The translations under genes and the position numbers were made by a program. Under the pieces are notes generated by a model that searched no databases, was not told where the DNA came from, and was given only the letters and a program-made list of their open reading frames with translations. Positions 55,066-63,133 of a DNA stretch of 64,000 nt are shown here, one piece after another. Origin of the DNA: an uncultured Selenomonadales bacterium. Its GTDB lineage: Bacteria; Bacillota; Negativicutes; Acidaminococcales; Acidaminococcaceae. The DNA is taken from the NCBI GenBank assembly GCA_900314855.1, contig OMWZ01000007.1, forward strand, positions 1 to 64,000, in the 5' to 3' direction. Position 1 is the first letter of the stretch, and every line of letters begins with the position of its first letter.

Positions 55066-55569
55066 TTAATATTTGATGAATTGCTTGAATGCCGACAGTC
55101 TCGGGTCGATCGTACGGGTATCGCAATCGCAGGGATGAACATTACGGTCCGCCCCGCAAACCGGGCAGATGCCCTTGCAATCTTCCTTACATAAGACTCT
55201 CAGAGGTTCCGCCAACAGCAGGCTCTCACGAAGCAATTCCGTCAAATCGACGAAATCGCCATCGTAGACATAAGCATCACTCTCAACGCTCTGACTGCCG
55301 ACCGGATAGAACTTGTCCATTACCTTCGCTTCGCTCCCGGCTTCGAATTCTTTCAGGCAGCGCGCGCACGTACGGCGCACACGGGCCTTTTCCTCCGCCT
55401 GCACGAGAAGCACATCGCCGACATTGGCAATCGTTCCCTCCAGATGAATCTTGCCGACCACCGGCAAGTCCGCCTCGGACAATTCCAGATCGTCCGGGTC
55501 CACCTCCATCCGGAAAGCCTTTTCTCCGGTCAGTTGTTTTTTGATTTCTGCGACATTGACCTTAATCAT
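55066..55569 (-). CDS. yceD: YceD/DUF177 family protein
   Basis: This 167-aa protein has the DUF177 cysteine motif RRTCARCLKEFEAG and the C-terminal GICPVCGADRNVHPCDC. The family is linked to large-subunit rRNA accumulation and almost always precedes rpmF, as here. Function is not fully known. Confidence 0.93.
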   Translation of the reverse strand: MIKVNVAEIKKQLTGEKAFRMEVDPDDLELSEADLPVVGKIHLEGTIANVGDVLLVQAEEKARVRRTCARCLKEFEAGSEAKVMDKFYPVGSQSVESDAYVYDGDFVDLTELLRESLLLAEPLRVLCKEDCKGICPVCGADRNVHPCDCDTRTIDPRLSAFKQFIKY

Positions 55570-55750
55570 ATTTCACCAATCGTTACAATTATAGCTATCG
55601 TGAAATTCTTTGTCAAGGAAATTCACTGGACAGCCACCTCCTCCTTGCCCGCCCCGCGAATCCGGCAGGGCCTTGCAGGGAATCTTAGGTTTTCATTATA
55701 ATATGAGGTAGTTGATTTGGCAAGATGTATCGTATAGGAGGGATGGAAAG

Positions 55751-57088
55751 ATGACCCGCTCCCTGATTTTGGAGGAAACGCGCCCCGCGGCGGGCCTGAC
55801 GGTGGAATACAATCCTTTTCACAACGGCCATGCCCGGCAGTTGTCCCTGCTTCGCGAACAATGCGGGGCCGATACGCCCGTCGTCGCCGTCCTGAGCGGC
55901 AGTTTCGTGCAGCACGGCGAACCAGCCCTGCTCGACAAGTGGAGCCGCGCCGCAGCCGCCGTCGACAACGGCGTGGACCTGGTCCTGGAATTGCCCGTCC
56001 TGGCCTCCCTGCGCAGCGCCGATTATTTCGCCGCCGGCGCCATGCAGGCCCTGGCCGCCACCGGCGTCGTGCGGCACGTCTTCTGCGGCGCCGAAGGCCT
56101 GCCCGGCAAAGCCTGGGGCGAAGCGGACGCCCTGCTCCGCGAGACGGCGCGCTACCTGTGGTCCGCCGCAGGCAACGCGGAACTGCGGCGGCTCCTCAAG
56201 GCTGGCGACTCCTACGGCACCGCGTGGGAGCGGGCCGTCCGGACACACCTTCCCGAAGCGGGACCGCTCCTGCGCGGGTCCAACAACATCCTCGCCCTGG
56301 CCTACGAAAAGGCCATCGGACAGGACGGCCTGCCGCTGGTCCTGCATCTTCTGCCCCGCCTGGGACAGGCCTATACCGGCACGGAGTTTCTCCCGCCCTA
56401 CGCGTCGGCCACGGCGATCCGCCGCTTTATCGGCCACGTCGCGCCGGACTGGCCGGCCGCGGACCGGGCGGCCCTGGATACCGTCATGCCCCCGCCGGCG
56501 GCGGAACGGCTTCTCCAGGCCCTGACGCGGACACCCGCGCAGCCCCCGTCAGGCAGCGCCGTGCCGGGGCTGGCCGACGCGGCTCCTTTCGGGGACCGGC
56601 TGGCCCCGCTCTTGGCGTATTTCTTTGCCACCCACCGGGCCGAAGACATCTACGGCCTGTGCAATGCCGACGCCGGCCTCTGCGCCCGCCTGTGGAACGG
56701 ACGGGCGGCCCTGCAAGACGGCTGGCAGTCCTATCTGGACCGGGTCGTCACGAAACGCTACGCCGCGCCGGTCCTCCACCGGGTCTGCCTCATGCTCCTG
56801 TTCGGCCTTCCCCGCGCGTTTTGGACACAAGGCGCCACGGCGCCCCTGCTGCGGGTTCTCGCCTTCAACGGGCGGGGCCGGGTCCTGCTCCGGCAAATGA
56901 AGGAACGCGCCTCCGTGCCCATCCTGACGAAAGCCGCCGACGCGGAACGGGTTGCCGCCACGGCGGGCGAACAAAGACTGACCCTGCTGCGGGCCGACTT
57001 CCGCGCCACGGACCTGTGGTGCCAGCTTCGCGGGTTCCAGGGCTGCTTTGGCCTGGATTACCAAATCTCACCCTATTACGCCGGCTGA
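55751..57088 (+). CDS. tmcAL: TmcAL-like tRNA(Met) cytidine acetate ligase
   Basis: This protein of about 445 aa has the nucleotidyltransferase motif AGLTVEYNPFHNGHARQL near the N-terminus and GSFVQHGEPALLDKWSRA, both of the TmcAL (DUF795/YlbM) family. It makes N4-acetylcytidine at the wobble position of elongator tRNA-Met using acetate and ATP. I use the ATG at 55751 with AGGAGGGAT upstream. It is a single gene, divergent from yceD. Confidence 0.92.
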   Translation: MTRSLILEETRPAAGLTVEYNPFHNGHARQLSLLREQCGADTPVVAVLSGSFVQHGEPALLDKWSRAAAAVDNGVDLVLELPVLASLRSADYFAAGAMQALAATGVVRHVFCGAEGLPGKAWGEADALLRETARYLWSAAGNAELRRLLKAGDSYGTAWERAVRTHLPEAGPLLRGSNNILALAYEKAIGQDGLPLVLHLLPRLGQAYTGTEFLPPYASATAIRRFIGHVAPDWPAADRAALDTVMPPPAAERLLQALTRTPAQPPSGSAVPGLADAAPFGDRLAPLLAYFFATHRAEDIYGLCNADAGLCARLWNGRAALQDGWQSYLDRVVTKRYAAPVLHRVCLMLLFGLPRAFWTQGATAPLLRVLAFNGRGRVLLRQMKERASVPILTKAADAERVAATAGEQRLTLLRADFRATDLWCQLRGFQGCFGLDYQISPYYAG

Positions 57089-57112
57089 AGCCGCCGGACC
57101 GGGGCAGCGCGT

Positions 57113-57162
57113 GAAAATACCCTCCCGTCCGGATATCCGGGAAGGAGGGTATTGTCTTTTTT
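57113..57162 (+). terminator. Terminator after tmcAL
   Basis: A stem pairs AATACCCTCC (57116-57125) with GGAGGGTATT (57144-57153), has an inner TCCGG/CCGGA stem, and is followed by TGTCTTTTTT. Confidence 0.85.
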
Positions 57163-57220
57163 CAAGGTCTCTTCCAGCGTCTTTTTTCAGGTTCCTGGTA
57201 CGGTCCTGGTCGCGCGGGCG

Positions 57221-57889
57221 TTATCCGTCCCGTTCCTCTGCGCCGTCCTCCAGCGCCTCTTCGTCCGTCTCCCGGCCTTCTTCCAGGGAGGCCGGCATAT
57301 TGCGCGTCCGGTCCTGGATAATCTCTTCCAGTTTTTCCTGCTCCGCCCGGATATTCCCGCGGTTCTCCCGCAAGGCGCCCACGGCCGATTCCAGATTGCC
57401 CTGCAGCGTCTTTTCCAGGTACGCCAGCATTTCATCGGCATATTTGAGAGAGTCCTGCCGCAGCTGATCCGAATACGCGTCGGCGTCGGCCCGTACCTGG
57501 TCGGAATGCCGCATGGCGTTGGTCTTGATATCCTTGGCCAGGGCTTCCGCCTGCTGCACCACGGTTTCCTGGCGCAGGATCCGTTCCGCCTCTTCCTTGG
57601 CAGCCGTCACGATGTGTTCCGCTTCCGTCTTCGCCTTTTCCACAATGGCCGAAGCCTCTTCCTGGGCGGCCGTCACGATGTTGTGCTGGTCTTCCAGGAC
57701 CTTGCCCGCATTGCGGACCTCGCGGGGAATCGCTTCCCGCAGGTCCTCCAGGATGCCCGAAATGTCGCTTTCCTCGACGATGATCTTATCGGTCAGGGGA
57801 ATCCGATTCGCTTCGGAAAGCAGGTTGTACAAATCTTCGAAGATGGCGTTCAGCGTGTCATTATTCCCGACTTTTTCTCTCTCAATCAT
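57221..57889 (-). CDS. Coiled-coil protein of unknown function (222 aa)
   Basis: Residues 60-200 are almost entirely helical coiled coil, rich in Ala, Glu, Lys and Gln (AAQEEASAIVEKAKTEAEHIV). Proteins like this next to coaD are often annotated as ATPase or V-type ATPase subunit-like, or compared with DivIVA. I see no ATP-binding motif, no membrane segment and no signal peptide. The tail is acidic. It follows coaD and probably shares its transcript. Confidence 0.6.
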   Translation of the reverse strand: MIEREKVGNNDTLNAIFEDLYNLLSEANRIPLTDKIIVEESDISGILEDLREAIPREVRNAGKVLEDQHNIVTAAQEEASAIVEKAKTEAEHIVTAAKEEAERILRQETVVQQAEALAKDIKTNAMRHSDQVRADADAYSDQLRQDSLKYADEMLAYLEKTLQGNLESAVGALRENRGNIRAEQEKLEEIIQDRTRNMPASLEEGRETDEEALEDGAEERDG

Positions 57890-57941
57890 AATTTCATCCT
57901 CTTTCTTTCACTGTCTTTCCACGGTCCTTGTCCGTGCCGGA

Positions 57942-58445
57942 TCAATCGCACGGATCCAGGTGCTTGCCGTGCATGAACTGGTGTACCTGAGCGCCGACGC
58001 CTTCCGGCACCAGCATATTGATGTCTCCGTCGAACGCGAGGATTTCCCGCACGCCGGACGAACTGATATAGGAGTACGCGGCGTTCGTCATGATGAACAC
58101 CGTTTCCAGGGATTCATTGATCTTTTTCAGCAACAAGGCGCGCTGGAACTCATATTCAAAGTCCGTGAAAGCCCGCAGGCCGCGGACGATGAAAGGCGCT
58201 TTGCGGGCCACGCAAAAGTCGTTCAGCAAGCCGCTGTAGCTCGTCACGACGACATTCGGAAGATGTTCCGTCGCCGTCTTCAGCATGGCCACCCGTTCTT
58301 CCGGCGTGAACAAGGCCTTGTCCTTGGTCGGATTATAAAACACACAGACGATCAGTTCATCGAACATGCGGCTGGCTCGTTCGATGATGTCGAGATGACC
58401 CTTCGTGACAGGGTCGAAGCTGCCGGAGCATACGGCTCTACGCAT
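57942..58445 (-). CDS. coaD: CoaD, phosphopantetheine adenylyltransferase
   Basis: This 167-aa protein begins MRRAVCSGSFDPVTKGHLDI, the nucleotidyltransferase motif, and has YISSSGVREILAFDGDI at the C-terminal side. It makes dephospho-CoA. It follows rsmD, the usual pairing in Bacillota. Confidence 0.98.
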   Translation of the reverse strand: MRRAVCSGSFDPVTKGHLDIIERASRMFDELIVCVFYNPTKDKALFTPEERVAMLKTATEHLPNVVVTSYSGLLNDFCVARKAPFIVRGLRAFTDFEYEFQRALLLKKINESLETVFIMTNAAYSYISSSGVREILAFDGDINMLVPEGVGAQVHQFMHGKHLDPCD

Positions 58446-58531
58446 GCAAATTCCTCCTAAACCCGCTCAGGGCCCCGGGGCCCCTACCAACGTATACGCA
58501 GGTTTCTTGATTGCCGGTTTTTCCCTGCCGG

Positions 58532-59155
58532 TCAGGCATCCTGCCCGCCATCCCCCATCCCGCCGGCGGTCCCGTCAAGGACCTCCGTGCCCGCGGGGGC
58601 GGACGCATGGCGAAGGAACGTCAGGATTGTTTCCCCATACTGCCGGCTGCGGAACTGTTCATAGCCCGCCGGCACCTGGCCCGTCAGGTCGTCGTGCCGG
58701 GAATGTTCGAGTATCAGCCACCCGGACTCCGTCAGCAGCGGGACGGATTCCAGCTTGTGAAGGACCTTCTGCACCCATCCTTTATTGTAAGGCGGGTCCA
58801 CAAAAATCAAATCGAAGCGCTGCCCCTGCCGGAACAGCAGGTCCACGGCGGCCTCGGCGTCGTGCTTGAGGACCTTGCAGTCCTGTTCCGCCCGACACTT
58901 GGCGATGTTGCTTCGCACAAGCTTCAGGGAATCGCGATTGTGGTCCACGAATTGAATGAGACGGGCGCCGCGGCTCCACGCTTCCAAGCCCAAATTTCCC
59001 GTCCCGGCAAAGAGGTCCAGCACTGCCGCGCCCGACACCCGTTGGCCGATGATATTGAAGAGGGATTCCTTCACCCGGTCCGCCGTCGGGCGGACGTCGT
59101 AATTTTTCGGTACGGTCAGGTGAAGACCCCGGGCTTTTCCCGTAATGATCCGCAT
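58532..59155 (-). CDS. rsmD: RsmD, 16S rRNA m2G966 methyltransferase
   Basis: This 207-aa protein begins MRIITGKARGLHLTVP and has LDLFAGTGNLGLEAWSRGA and the catalytic DPPY in IFVDPPYNKGWV. It methylates G966 of 16S rRNA. It leads the rsmD-coaD-coiled-coil group. Confidence 0.97.
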   Translation of the reverse strand: MRIITGKARGLHLTVPKNYDVRPTADRVKESLFNIIGQRVSGAAVLDLFAGTGNLGLEAWSRGARLIQFVDHNRDSLKLVRSNIAKCRAEQDCKVLKHDAEAAVDLLFRQGQRFDLIFVDPPYNKGWVQKVLHKLESVPLLTESGWLILEHSRHDDLTGQVPAGYEQFRSRQYGETILTFLRHASAPAGTEVLDGTAGGMGDGGQDA

Positions 59156-59384
59156 TGGTTTTTCTGCCCAGCCTTTCCCGCAGCCCGGACATCCGTGACA
59201 CGAACGGCAGGACTGCCTACATTCTTCTTAATCATACAACACTTGCGGCGATTTGTCACTTTTCCCATGGCGAAAACGTAGAAAAAACGCAGGGAATTAA
59301 CGAAAATCCAAATTCCCGGCGTCTCCGGCGGCGCGCGCCCTCCTTTTCTTATGCAAAAAACTTGATAAAATGACAAATTTCCCG

Positions 59385-59413
59385 TTGACAAAGACCACCG
59401 AATCTAGTATACT
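59385..59413 (+). promoter_or_regulatory. Promoter of tRNA-Pro
   Basis: TTGACA (59385-59390), 17 bp and TATACT (59408-59413) are near-consensus and lie 11 bp before the tRNA. The stretch 59156-59384 holds nothing else that I can support. Confidence 0.88.
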
Positions 59414-59424
59414 AACGTTGTTGT

Positions 59425-59501
59425 CGGGGCGTGGCGCAGTTTGGTAGCGCGCTTGTTTCGGGTACAAGAGGCCGTGAGTTCGAATCTCGCCGCCCCGACC
59501 A
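59425..59501 (+). tRNA. tRNA-Pro (anticodon CGG)
   Basis: A complete cloverleaf is visible: acceptor CGGGGCG/CGCCCCG, D stem GCGC/GCGC, anticodon stem CTTGT/ACAAG with a seven-base loop, and T arm with GTTCGAATC. The anticodon is CGG at 59459-59461 (reads CCG, proline). The CCA end is encoded. Confidence 0.96.
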
Positions 59502-59510
59502 AATAAAAAA

Positions 59511-59549
59511 ACAACTGGAAGCCAGAGCTTATCTGACTTCCAGTTTTTA
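59511..59549 (+). terminator. Terminator after tRNA-Pro
   Basis: The stem AACTGGAAG (59513-59521) pairs with CTTCCAGTT (59537-59545), followed by a short T run. Confidence 0.85.
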
Positions 59550-59660
59550 TTTGCCCTTTTTGCTTTGGCGTCCTTTTGCCATCAAAAACGGGGCTTGTGC
59601 AACGTTCCATCCCTGGGGGCACTGTCTTGGGGTACTCTCTCGCCCCCTACCCCCGCCGCC

Positions 59661-60329
59661 TCAGTCGAAATTCGGCATGCTGAACCCCTTCGGCACGGTG
59701 TCTCCCGGCGCGGTAACGCAAAAGTCGTCGTCGAAAAGACCGGCGGCCACCTTCTTCAGGATGCCGCAGGGCCCGGGAAGGACCGTCAAGCTGCCGTCGA
59801 TGGCGTCCAAGGTCGGCTGGAGATAGGCCTGGACCGGTTCCAGCTCGTAGCAGCCCGTGTCGATCAGATAAAAATGGTTGAAGGGACCGTATACCTTTTT
59901 CAGGAACGCCCGGGCGCCGTCCTCCCCTTTCTGGCCGACCAAAGTGTCATAATCGAGGCTGGAACGCTTCTGGAACTCCGCCCAGTCCTTCGTCATGAAA
60001 ACGCCCTTCCCGTCCCGGTTCTTTTTGGCGTCGGCCAGGCTCCGGTCCGACAAGAGGATATCGATACAATCCCGCGACCGGGGGATGACGAGCGGCGCCG
60101 ACCCGGCCCGGAGCCCTACCGTGCTGCCACCGCAGCCCGACGGCAACAGGATAACACGGTCCACGTGGGCCGCCCGGTCGATGCAGTCCTGCAGGTAGTC
60201 GTGCAATTCGTCAGGATAGCTGTGCAGCCGCTGGGGCAGCAGCAGAACCGGCGATTCGTTGCCGGCCGCGTCCAGGGCCTCCAGCAGTTCCCCTTTCAAC
60301 GTGGGGCACGTGAAGATAAGCTGTTTCAT
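59661..60329 (-). CDS. DUF1638 family protein
   Basis: This protein of about 222 aa starts MKQLIFTCPTLKGELLEAL and has LLPSGCGGSTVGLRAGSAPL followed by VIPRSRDCIDILLSD, the DUF1638 pattern. DUF1638 proteins often accompany corrinoid methyltransferase systems, but no such gene is near. AAGGAGG lies before the ATG at 60329. Function is unknown. Confidence 0.82.
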   Translation of the reverse strand: MKQLIFTCPTLKGELLEALDAAGNESPVLLLPQRLHSYPDELHDYLQDCIDRAAHVDRVILLPSGCGGSTVGLRAGSAPLVIPRSRDCIDILLSDRSLADAKKNRDGKGVFMTKDWAEFQKRSSLDYDTLVGQKGEDGARAFLKKVYGPFNHFYLIDTGCYELEPVQAYLQPTLDAIDGSLTVLPGPCGILKKVAAGLFDDDFCVTAPGDTVPKGFSMPNFD

Positions 60330-60420
60330 GGGAACCTCCTTCTTGCTCACGGAATGGGCACCGAAACGGATCCAGCGGAAATCTGCCGCCGGACGGCGAA
60401 TTCCCGCCGTTCCCGGCGCC

Positions 60421-60903
60421 TCAAAACTTCAGACGCATCTGGTACCAGACCACCCCACCATGGGTGGACGGGGACACGCCTTCATTAACGAAGCCGAATT
60501 TGGCGTAGTAAGGGACGAGGCGGTCCTTGCAGGTCAGGACTACGCCCCGGCGTCCCTCCTGCCGTGCCTTGTCCTTCAAGGCCTCGATCAGCCGTCCGGC
60601 GCAGCCTTGGCGCCGCCATTCCGGCAGGGTGTTCAGGCCGAAAATCATCTGCCACGCCCCCTCCTCGCAATGGCACGACGTGTCGGCGTACATATCGTCG
60701 GTCAAATCGGGATCCACCGTCACGGGGCCGTCGATGAACCCGATCAGTCGGCCTTCTTCTTCCAGCAGCAGGAAATGGTCCCCGTAGGCGGCCAGACGTT
60801 CCCGGAACTGGTCTTCCGTCGCCGCTTCCGCCGGTGGGAAACAAGCCGCTTCGACGGCGGTGACGGCAGACAGGTCTGCTGTTGTCGCTTTGCGTATATA
60901 CAT
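60421..60903 (-). CDS. GNAT-family N-acetyltransferase
   Basis: This protein of about 160 aa starts MYIRKATTADLSAVTAVEAAC and has a GNAT acetyl-CoA site with NTLPEWRRQGCAGRLIEALK and YYAKFGFVNEGVS. The substrate is unknown. The ATG at 60903 has GAGGATG upstream. Confidence 0.88.
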   Translation of the reverse strand: MYIRKATTADLSAVTAVEAACFPPAEAATEDQFRERLAAYGDHFLLLEEEGRLIGFIDGPVTVDPDLTDDMYADTSCHCEEGAWQMIFGLNTLPEWRRQGCAGRLIEALKDKARQEGRRGVVLTCKDRLVPYYAKFGFVNEGVSPSTHGGVVWYQMRLKF

Positions 60904-61075
60904 AAATCCTACATCCTCTTTTCCTGGGATCCTGAAAAATCCCACGCCCCCATTTTAGCGAAAGAAAGGAGTCCTGACAAGGACTCCCGCCCAAGGTTGT
61001 TTTGTAACATTGGACACACAAACGTCCTGAAAGCAGCGGGGACGGCGAAAAATGCGCGCAGTCGGGGACTTTCCC

Positions 61076-61104
61076 TTGACTTGCGTCCCTGCCGATGGTA
61101 CCCT
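61076..61104 (+). promoter_or_regulatory. Promoter of the metA leader
   Basis: TTGACT (61076-61081), 17 bp and TACCCT (61099-61104) precede the T-box leader and place the start near 61111. Confidence 0.6.
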
Positions 61105-61114
61105 TGGACACAGA

Positions 61115-61411
61115 ATGTAATAAGATATCGGTCGTGAAGAGAAGAGTAACCGGCAGGAACTGGCACAGAGACCTTTCACAGGGTGCAAGAAAGGACAGGG
61201 AAAACCGGCGAAGATGGCCTCGGAACCGACTGGCTGAAAGGGCGTCCGCCCCTCAGGCCGTCCGGGTGTGCCCGTTACAGCGCCAGGGTATTGATCCGAC
61301 GCGGCGCCAGGCGCTGCCGACGTGCGTACCCGCAAGGTCCGGCCGGCGACGACCGGATGAATTTGGGTGGTACCACGGAACTTCCGTCCCAAGGGGATGG
61401 AGGTTTTTTTA
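61115..61411 (+). promoter_or_regulatory. T-box riboswitch upstream of metA
   Basis: The leader contains the T-box antiterminator sequence GGGTGGTACCACGG (61365-61378), followed by a terminator: an 11-bp stem from ACTTCCGTCCC pairing with GGGATGGAGGT, then TTTTTTT (61404-61410). An AGTA-like element near 61140-61150 fits the base of stem I. The ATG at 61214-61216 could be the methionine specifier, but I cannot fold stem I with certainty. Uncharged tRNA would allow read-through into metA. Confidence 0.85.
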
Positions 61412-61462
61412 TTTGCCGAAAACCGGGGCCGGGAACACGACCTGTACAGGAGGAATGAAAGT

Positions 61463-62386
61463 ATGCCAATCAAAGTCAACGACCAGTTGTCCGCCGTAGA
61501 CAATCTGCGGCAGGAAGGAATCGTCACAATCACGGAACAGCGGGCCCATACGCAGGACATCCGCCCCCTGCGCATCCTGATTCTGAACCTGATGCCCTTG
61601 AAAAAACCGACGGAGCTCATGCTGCTGCGCCTTCTGGGAAATTCCCCCATCCAGATCGAAGTCGATTTCTGCCGCACGATCACGCACGAAGCGACCCACA
61701 CGGACAACTCCTACCTGGACTCGGCCTACCTGGAATTCCAGGACATCAAAGACCGCTACTATGACGGCTTCCTCGTCACGGGAGCGCCCGTCGAATGCTA
61801 TGACTTCGAAGACGTCGACTACTGGCAGGAATTCACGGAATACATGGAATGGGCCAAGCGCCACGTCTTTTCCGTCCTTTATTATTGCTGGGGCGCCCAG
61901 GCCGGACTGTATTACCATTACGGGATCCAGAAACATCTCCTGCCGAAAAAGTTTTCCGGCATCTACCAATATGACTTGACCATGAAATACCATCCCCTGC
62001 TGCGGGGCTTCGACGACCGTTACTTCATCCCCCAGTCGCGCCATACGGACATCGACCACGCCGCTGTCGAAAGCCATCCGGCCCTGACGGTCCTGTCCCG
62101 TTCGTCCTATCACGGCGTCAACATCGTCACGGCCGAGGACATCCGCCGTGTCTTCGTCCTGGGGCACTTCGAGTACAACCGCCGCACCCTGGAGGAGGAG
62201 TTCGTCCGCGACAGGGACAAAGGGCTCCATCCGGCCATCCCGAAATACTACTACCCGGAAAACGATCCCTCGGAACCGCCGGTCTTCAAGTGGTGTTCCT
62301 ACGCCCACCTGTTCTACTCCAACTGGATCAACCTGGTGTACCAGAACACGCCCTACGACCTGCACGACCTCCAGCCCCTGCCCTGA
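61463..62386 (+). CDS. metA: MetA, homoserine O-acyltransferase (acetyl-CoA type predicted)
   Basis: This 307-aa protein has the catalytic triad of the family: C142 in VLYYCWGAQAG, H235 and E237 in LGHFEYNRRT. Residue 111 is Glu (TGAPVECYDF). In characterised MetA proteins Glu at 111 goes with acetyl-CoA use and Gly with succinyl-CoA, so this enzyme probably makes O-acetylhomoserine. AGGAGG lies eight bases before the ATG at 61463. It is controlled by the T-box upstream and feeds methionine synthesis with the transsulfuration genes at 22837-25150. Confidence 0.95.
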   Translation: MPIKVNDQLSAVDNLRQEGIVTITEQRAHTQDIRPLRILILNLMPLKKPTELMLLRLLGNSPIQIEVDFCRTITHEATHTDNSYLDSAYLEFQDIKDRYYDGFLVTGAPVECYDFEDVDYWQEFTEYMEWAKRHVFSVLYYCWGAQAGLYYHYGIQKHLLPKKFSGIYQYDLTMKYHPLLRGFDDRYFIPQSRHTDIDHAAVESHPALTVLSRSSYHGVNIVTAEDIRRVFVLGHFEYNRRTLEEEFVRDRDKGLHPAIPKYYYPENDPSEPPVFKWCSYAHLFYSNWINLVYQNTPYDLHDLQPLP

Positions 62387-62427
62387 AAACGGATTTCGCC
62401 GGCGCACGGCCTGGTCGGCGAGGCGCG

Positions 62428-62470
62428 CAAAAAAACACCCGGCTCCCCTCCTCGGGAGGGACCGGGTGTT
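62428..62470 (-). terminator. Terminator of the unknown small gene
   Basis: The stem AACACCCGG (62434-62442) pairs with CCGGGTGTT (62462-62470) with an inner CTCCC/GGGAG stem. The minus strand then has seven T residues, so it ends the leftward gene; for metA the T run is missing. Confidence 0.8.
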
Positions 62471-62510
62471 GCCTGTTCGTCTTTGCCGGCGCGACGCCGC
62501 GGGGCCTGGC

Positions 62511-62846
62511 TCAGCCCTGGGTCACGACGCGGATGTTCGTGACATGGAAAGCCTTGGCGATAGCCGGAAGGGCGTCCCGCAAGATGAACGTGCGGTGCAG
62601 CTCACTTTCGGCGACAATCAGGCACCGTTCGTCCGCGACATTGATATTGTGGATCCGTGTGATCAGGCGCTCGAATTCCGCGTCCCCCAGCTCTTCCCGG
62701 AGCACTTTAAGCCCCGGCATCAGCTGGGGTTTTTCTTTCGCCATCCGCTTCTCCAGCGGGGAAAAGGGCACGGTCACGACGCGTGTGTCATGGGCGGCGG
62801 CAAACTCCTCTTCGTGTTCGCCCGGTACGATCAAATCAGGTCTCAT
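62511..62846 (-). CDS. Small protein of unknown function (111 aa)
   Basis: This protein begins MRPDLIVPGEHEEEFAAAHD and ends LPAIAKAFHVTNIRVVTQG. The last 50 residues faintly recall the N-terminal KH-like domain of DnaA (RCLIVAESELHRTFILRDALP), but this is only a resemblance. It has no signal or membrane segment. GGAGGAGGAG stands at good spacing before the ATG at 62846. It has its own promoter and terminator, which argues that it is a real gene. Confidence 0.6.
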   Translation of the reverse strand: MRPDLIVPGEHEEEFAAAHDTRVVTVPFSPLEKRMAKEKPQLMPGLKVLREELGDAEFERLITRIHNINVADERCLIVAESELHRTFILRDALPAIAKAFHVTNIRVVTQG

Positions 62847-62972
62847 AGGAAACTCCTCCTCCATATTCATATGACTGCCAGCGCGGATGTCCTGCCAAGG
62901 CGGCCGGAACCCAGTCCGGACGCGGGTCGGCGCGGAATCCCCGCACGGCCTGTGTTAAGGTTGCGCACTTTC

Positions 62973-63001
62973 ATTATATTGAATCGGCCCCAGTCCGTCA
63001 A
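62973..63001 (-). promoter_or_regulatory. Promoter of the small unknown gene
   Basis: TTGACG (62996-63001), 17 bp and a perfect TATAAT (62973-62978) lie on the minus strand upstream of the gene at 62846. Confidence 0.75.
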
Positions 63002-63071
63002 GGACAGACCCGGCCCGGGACAAGGCTGTCCGGAGGCGAAGCCGGCCGCGTGCCACGGCGTCCGCCGCTAT

Positions 63072-63100
63072 TTGCCTTTGCTGCGGGAAAGTAGTAAAAT
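63072..63100 (+). promoter_or_regulatory. Promoter of tyrS
   Basis: TTGCCT (63072-63077), 17 bp and TAAAAT (63095-63100) lie about 35 bp before the start codon. I looked for a T-box in the short leader and saw none. Confidence 0.55.
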
Positions 63101-63133
63101 AGAGTGGATCATCAAACTAGGAGGAGTTTACCC

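Noticed and set aside
61409..62407. A 332-codon minus-strand frame opposite metA
   Set aside because: MetA has all catalytic residues; the antisense frame is a composition effect.
63001..63133. Possible T-box before tyrS
   Set aside because: tyrS is often T-box controlled, but the leader after the promoter is about 30 bp and lacks the TGGTACC-type motif.
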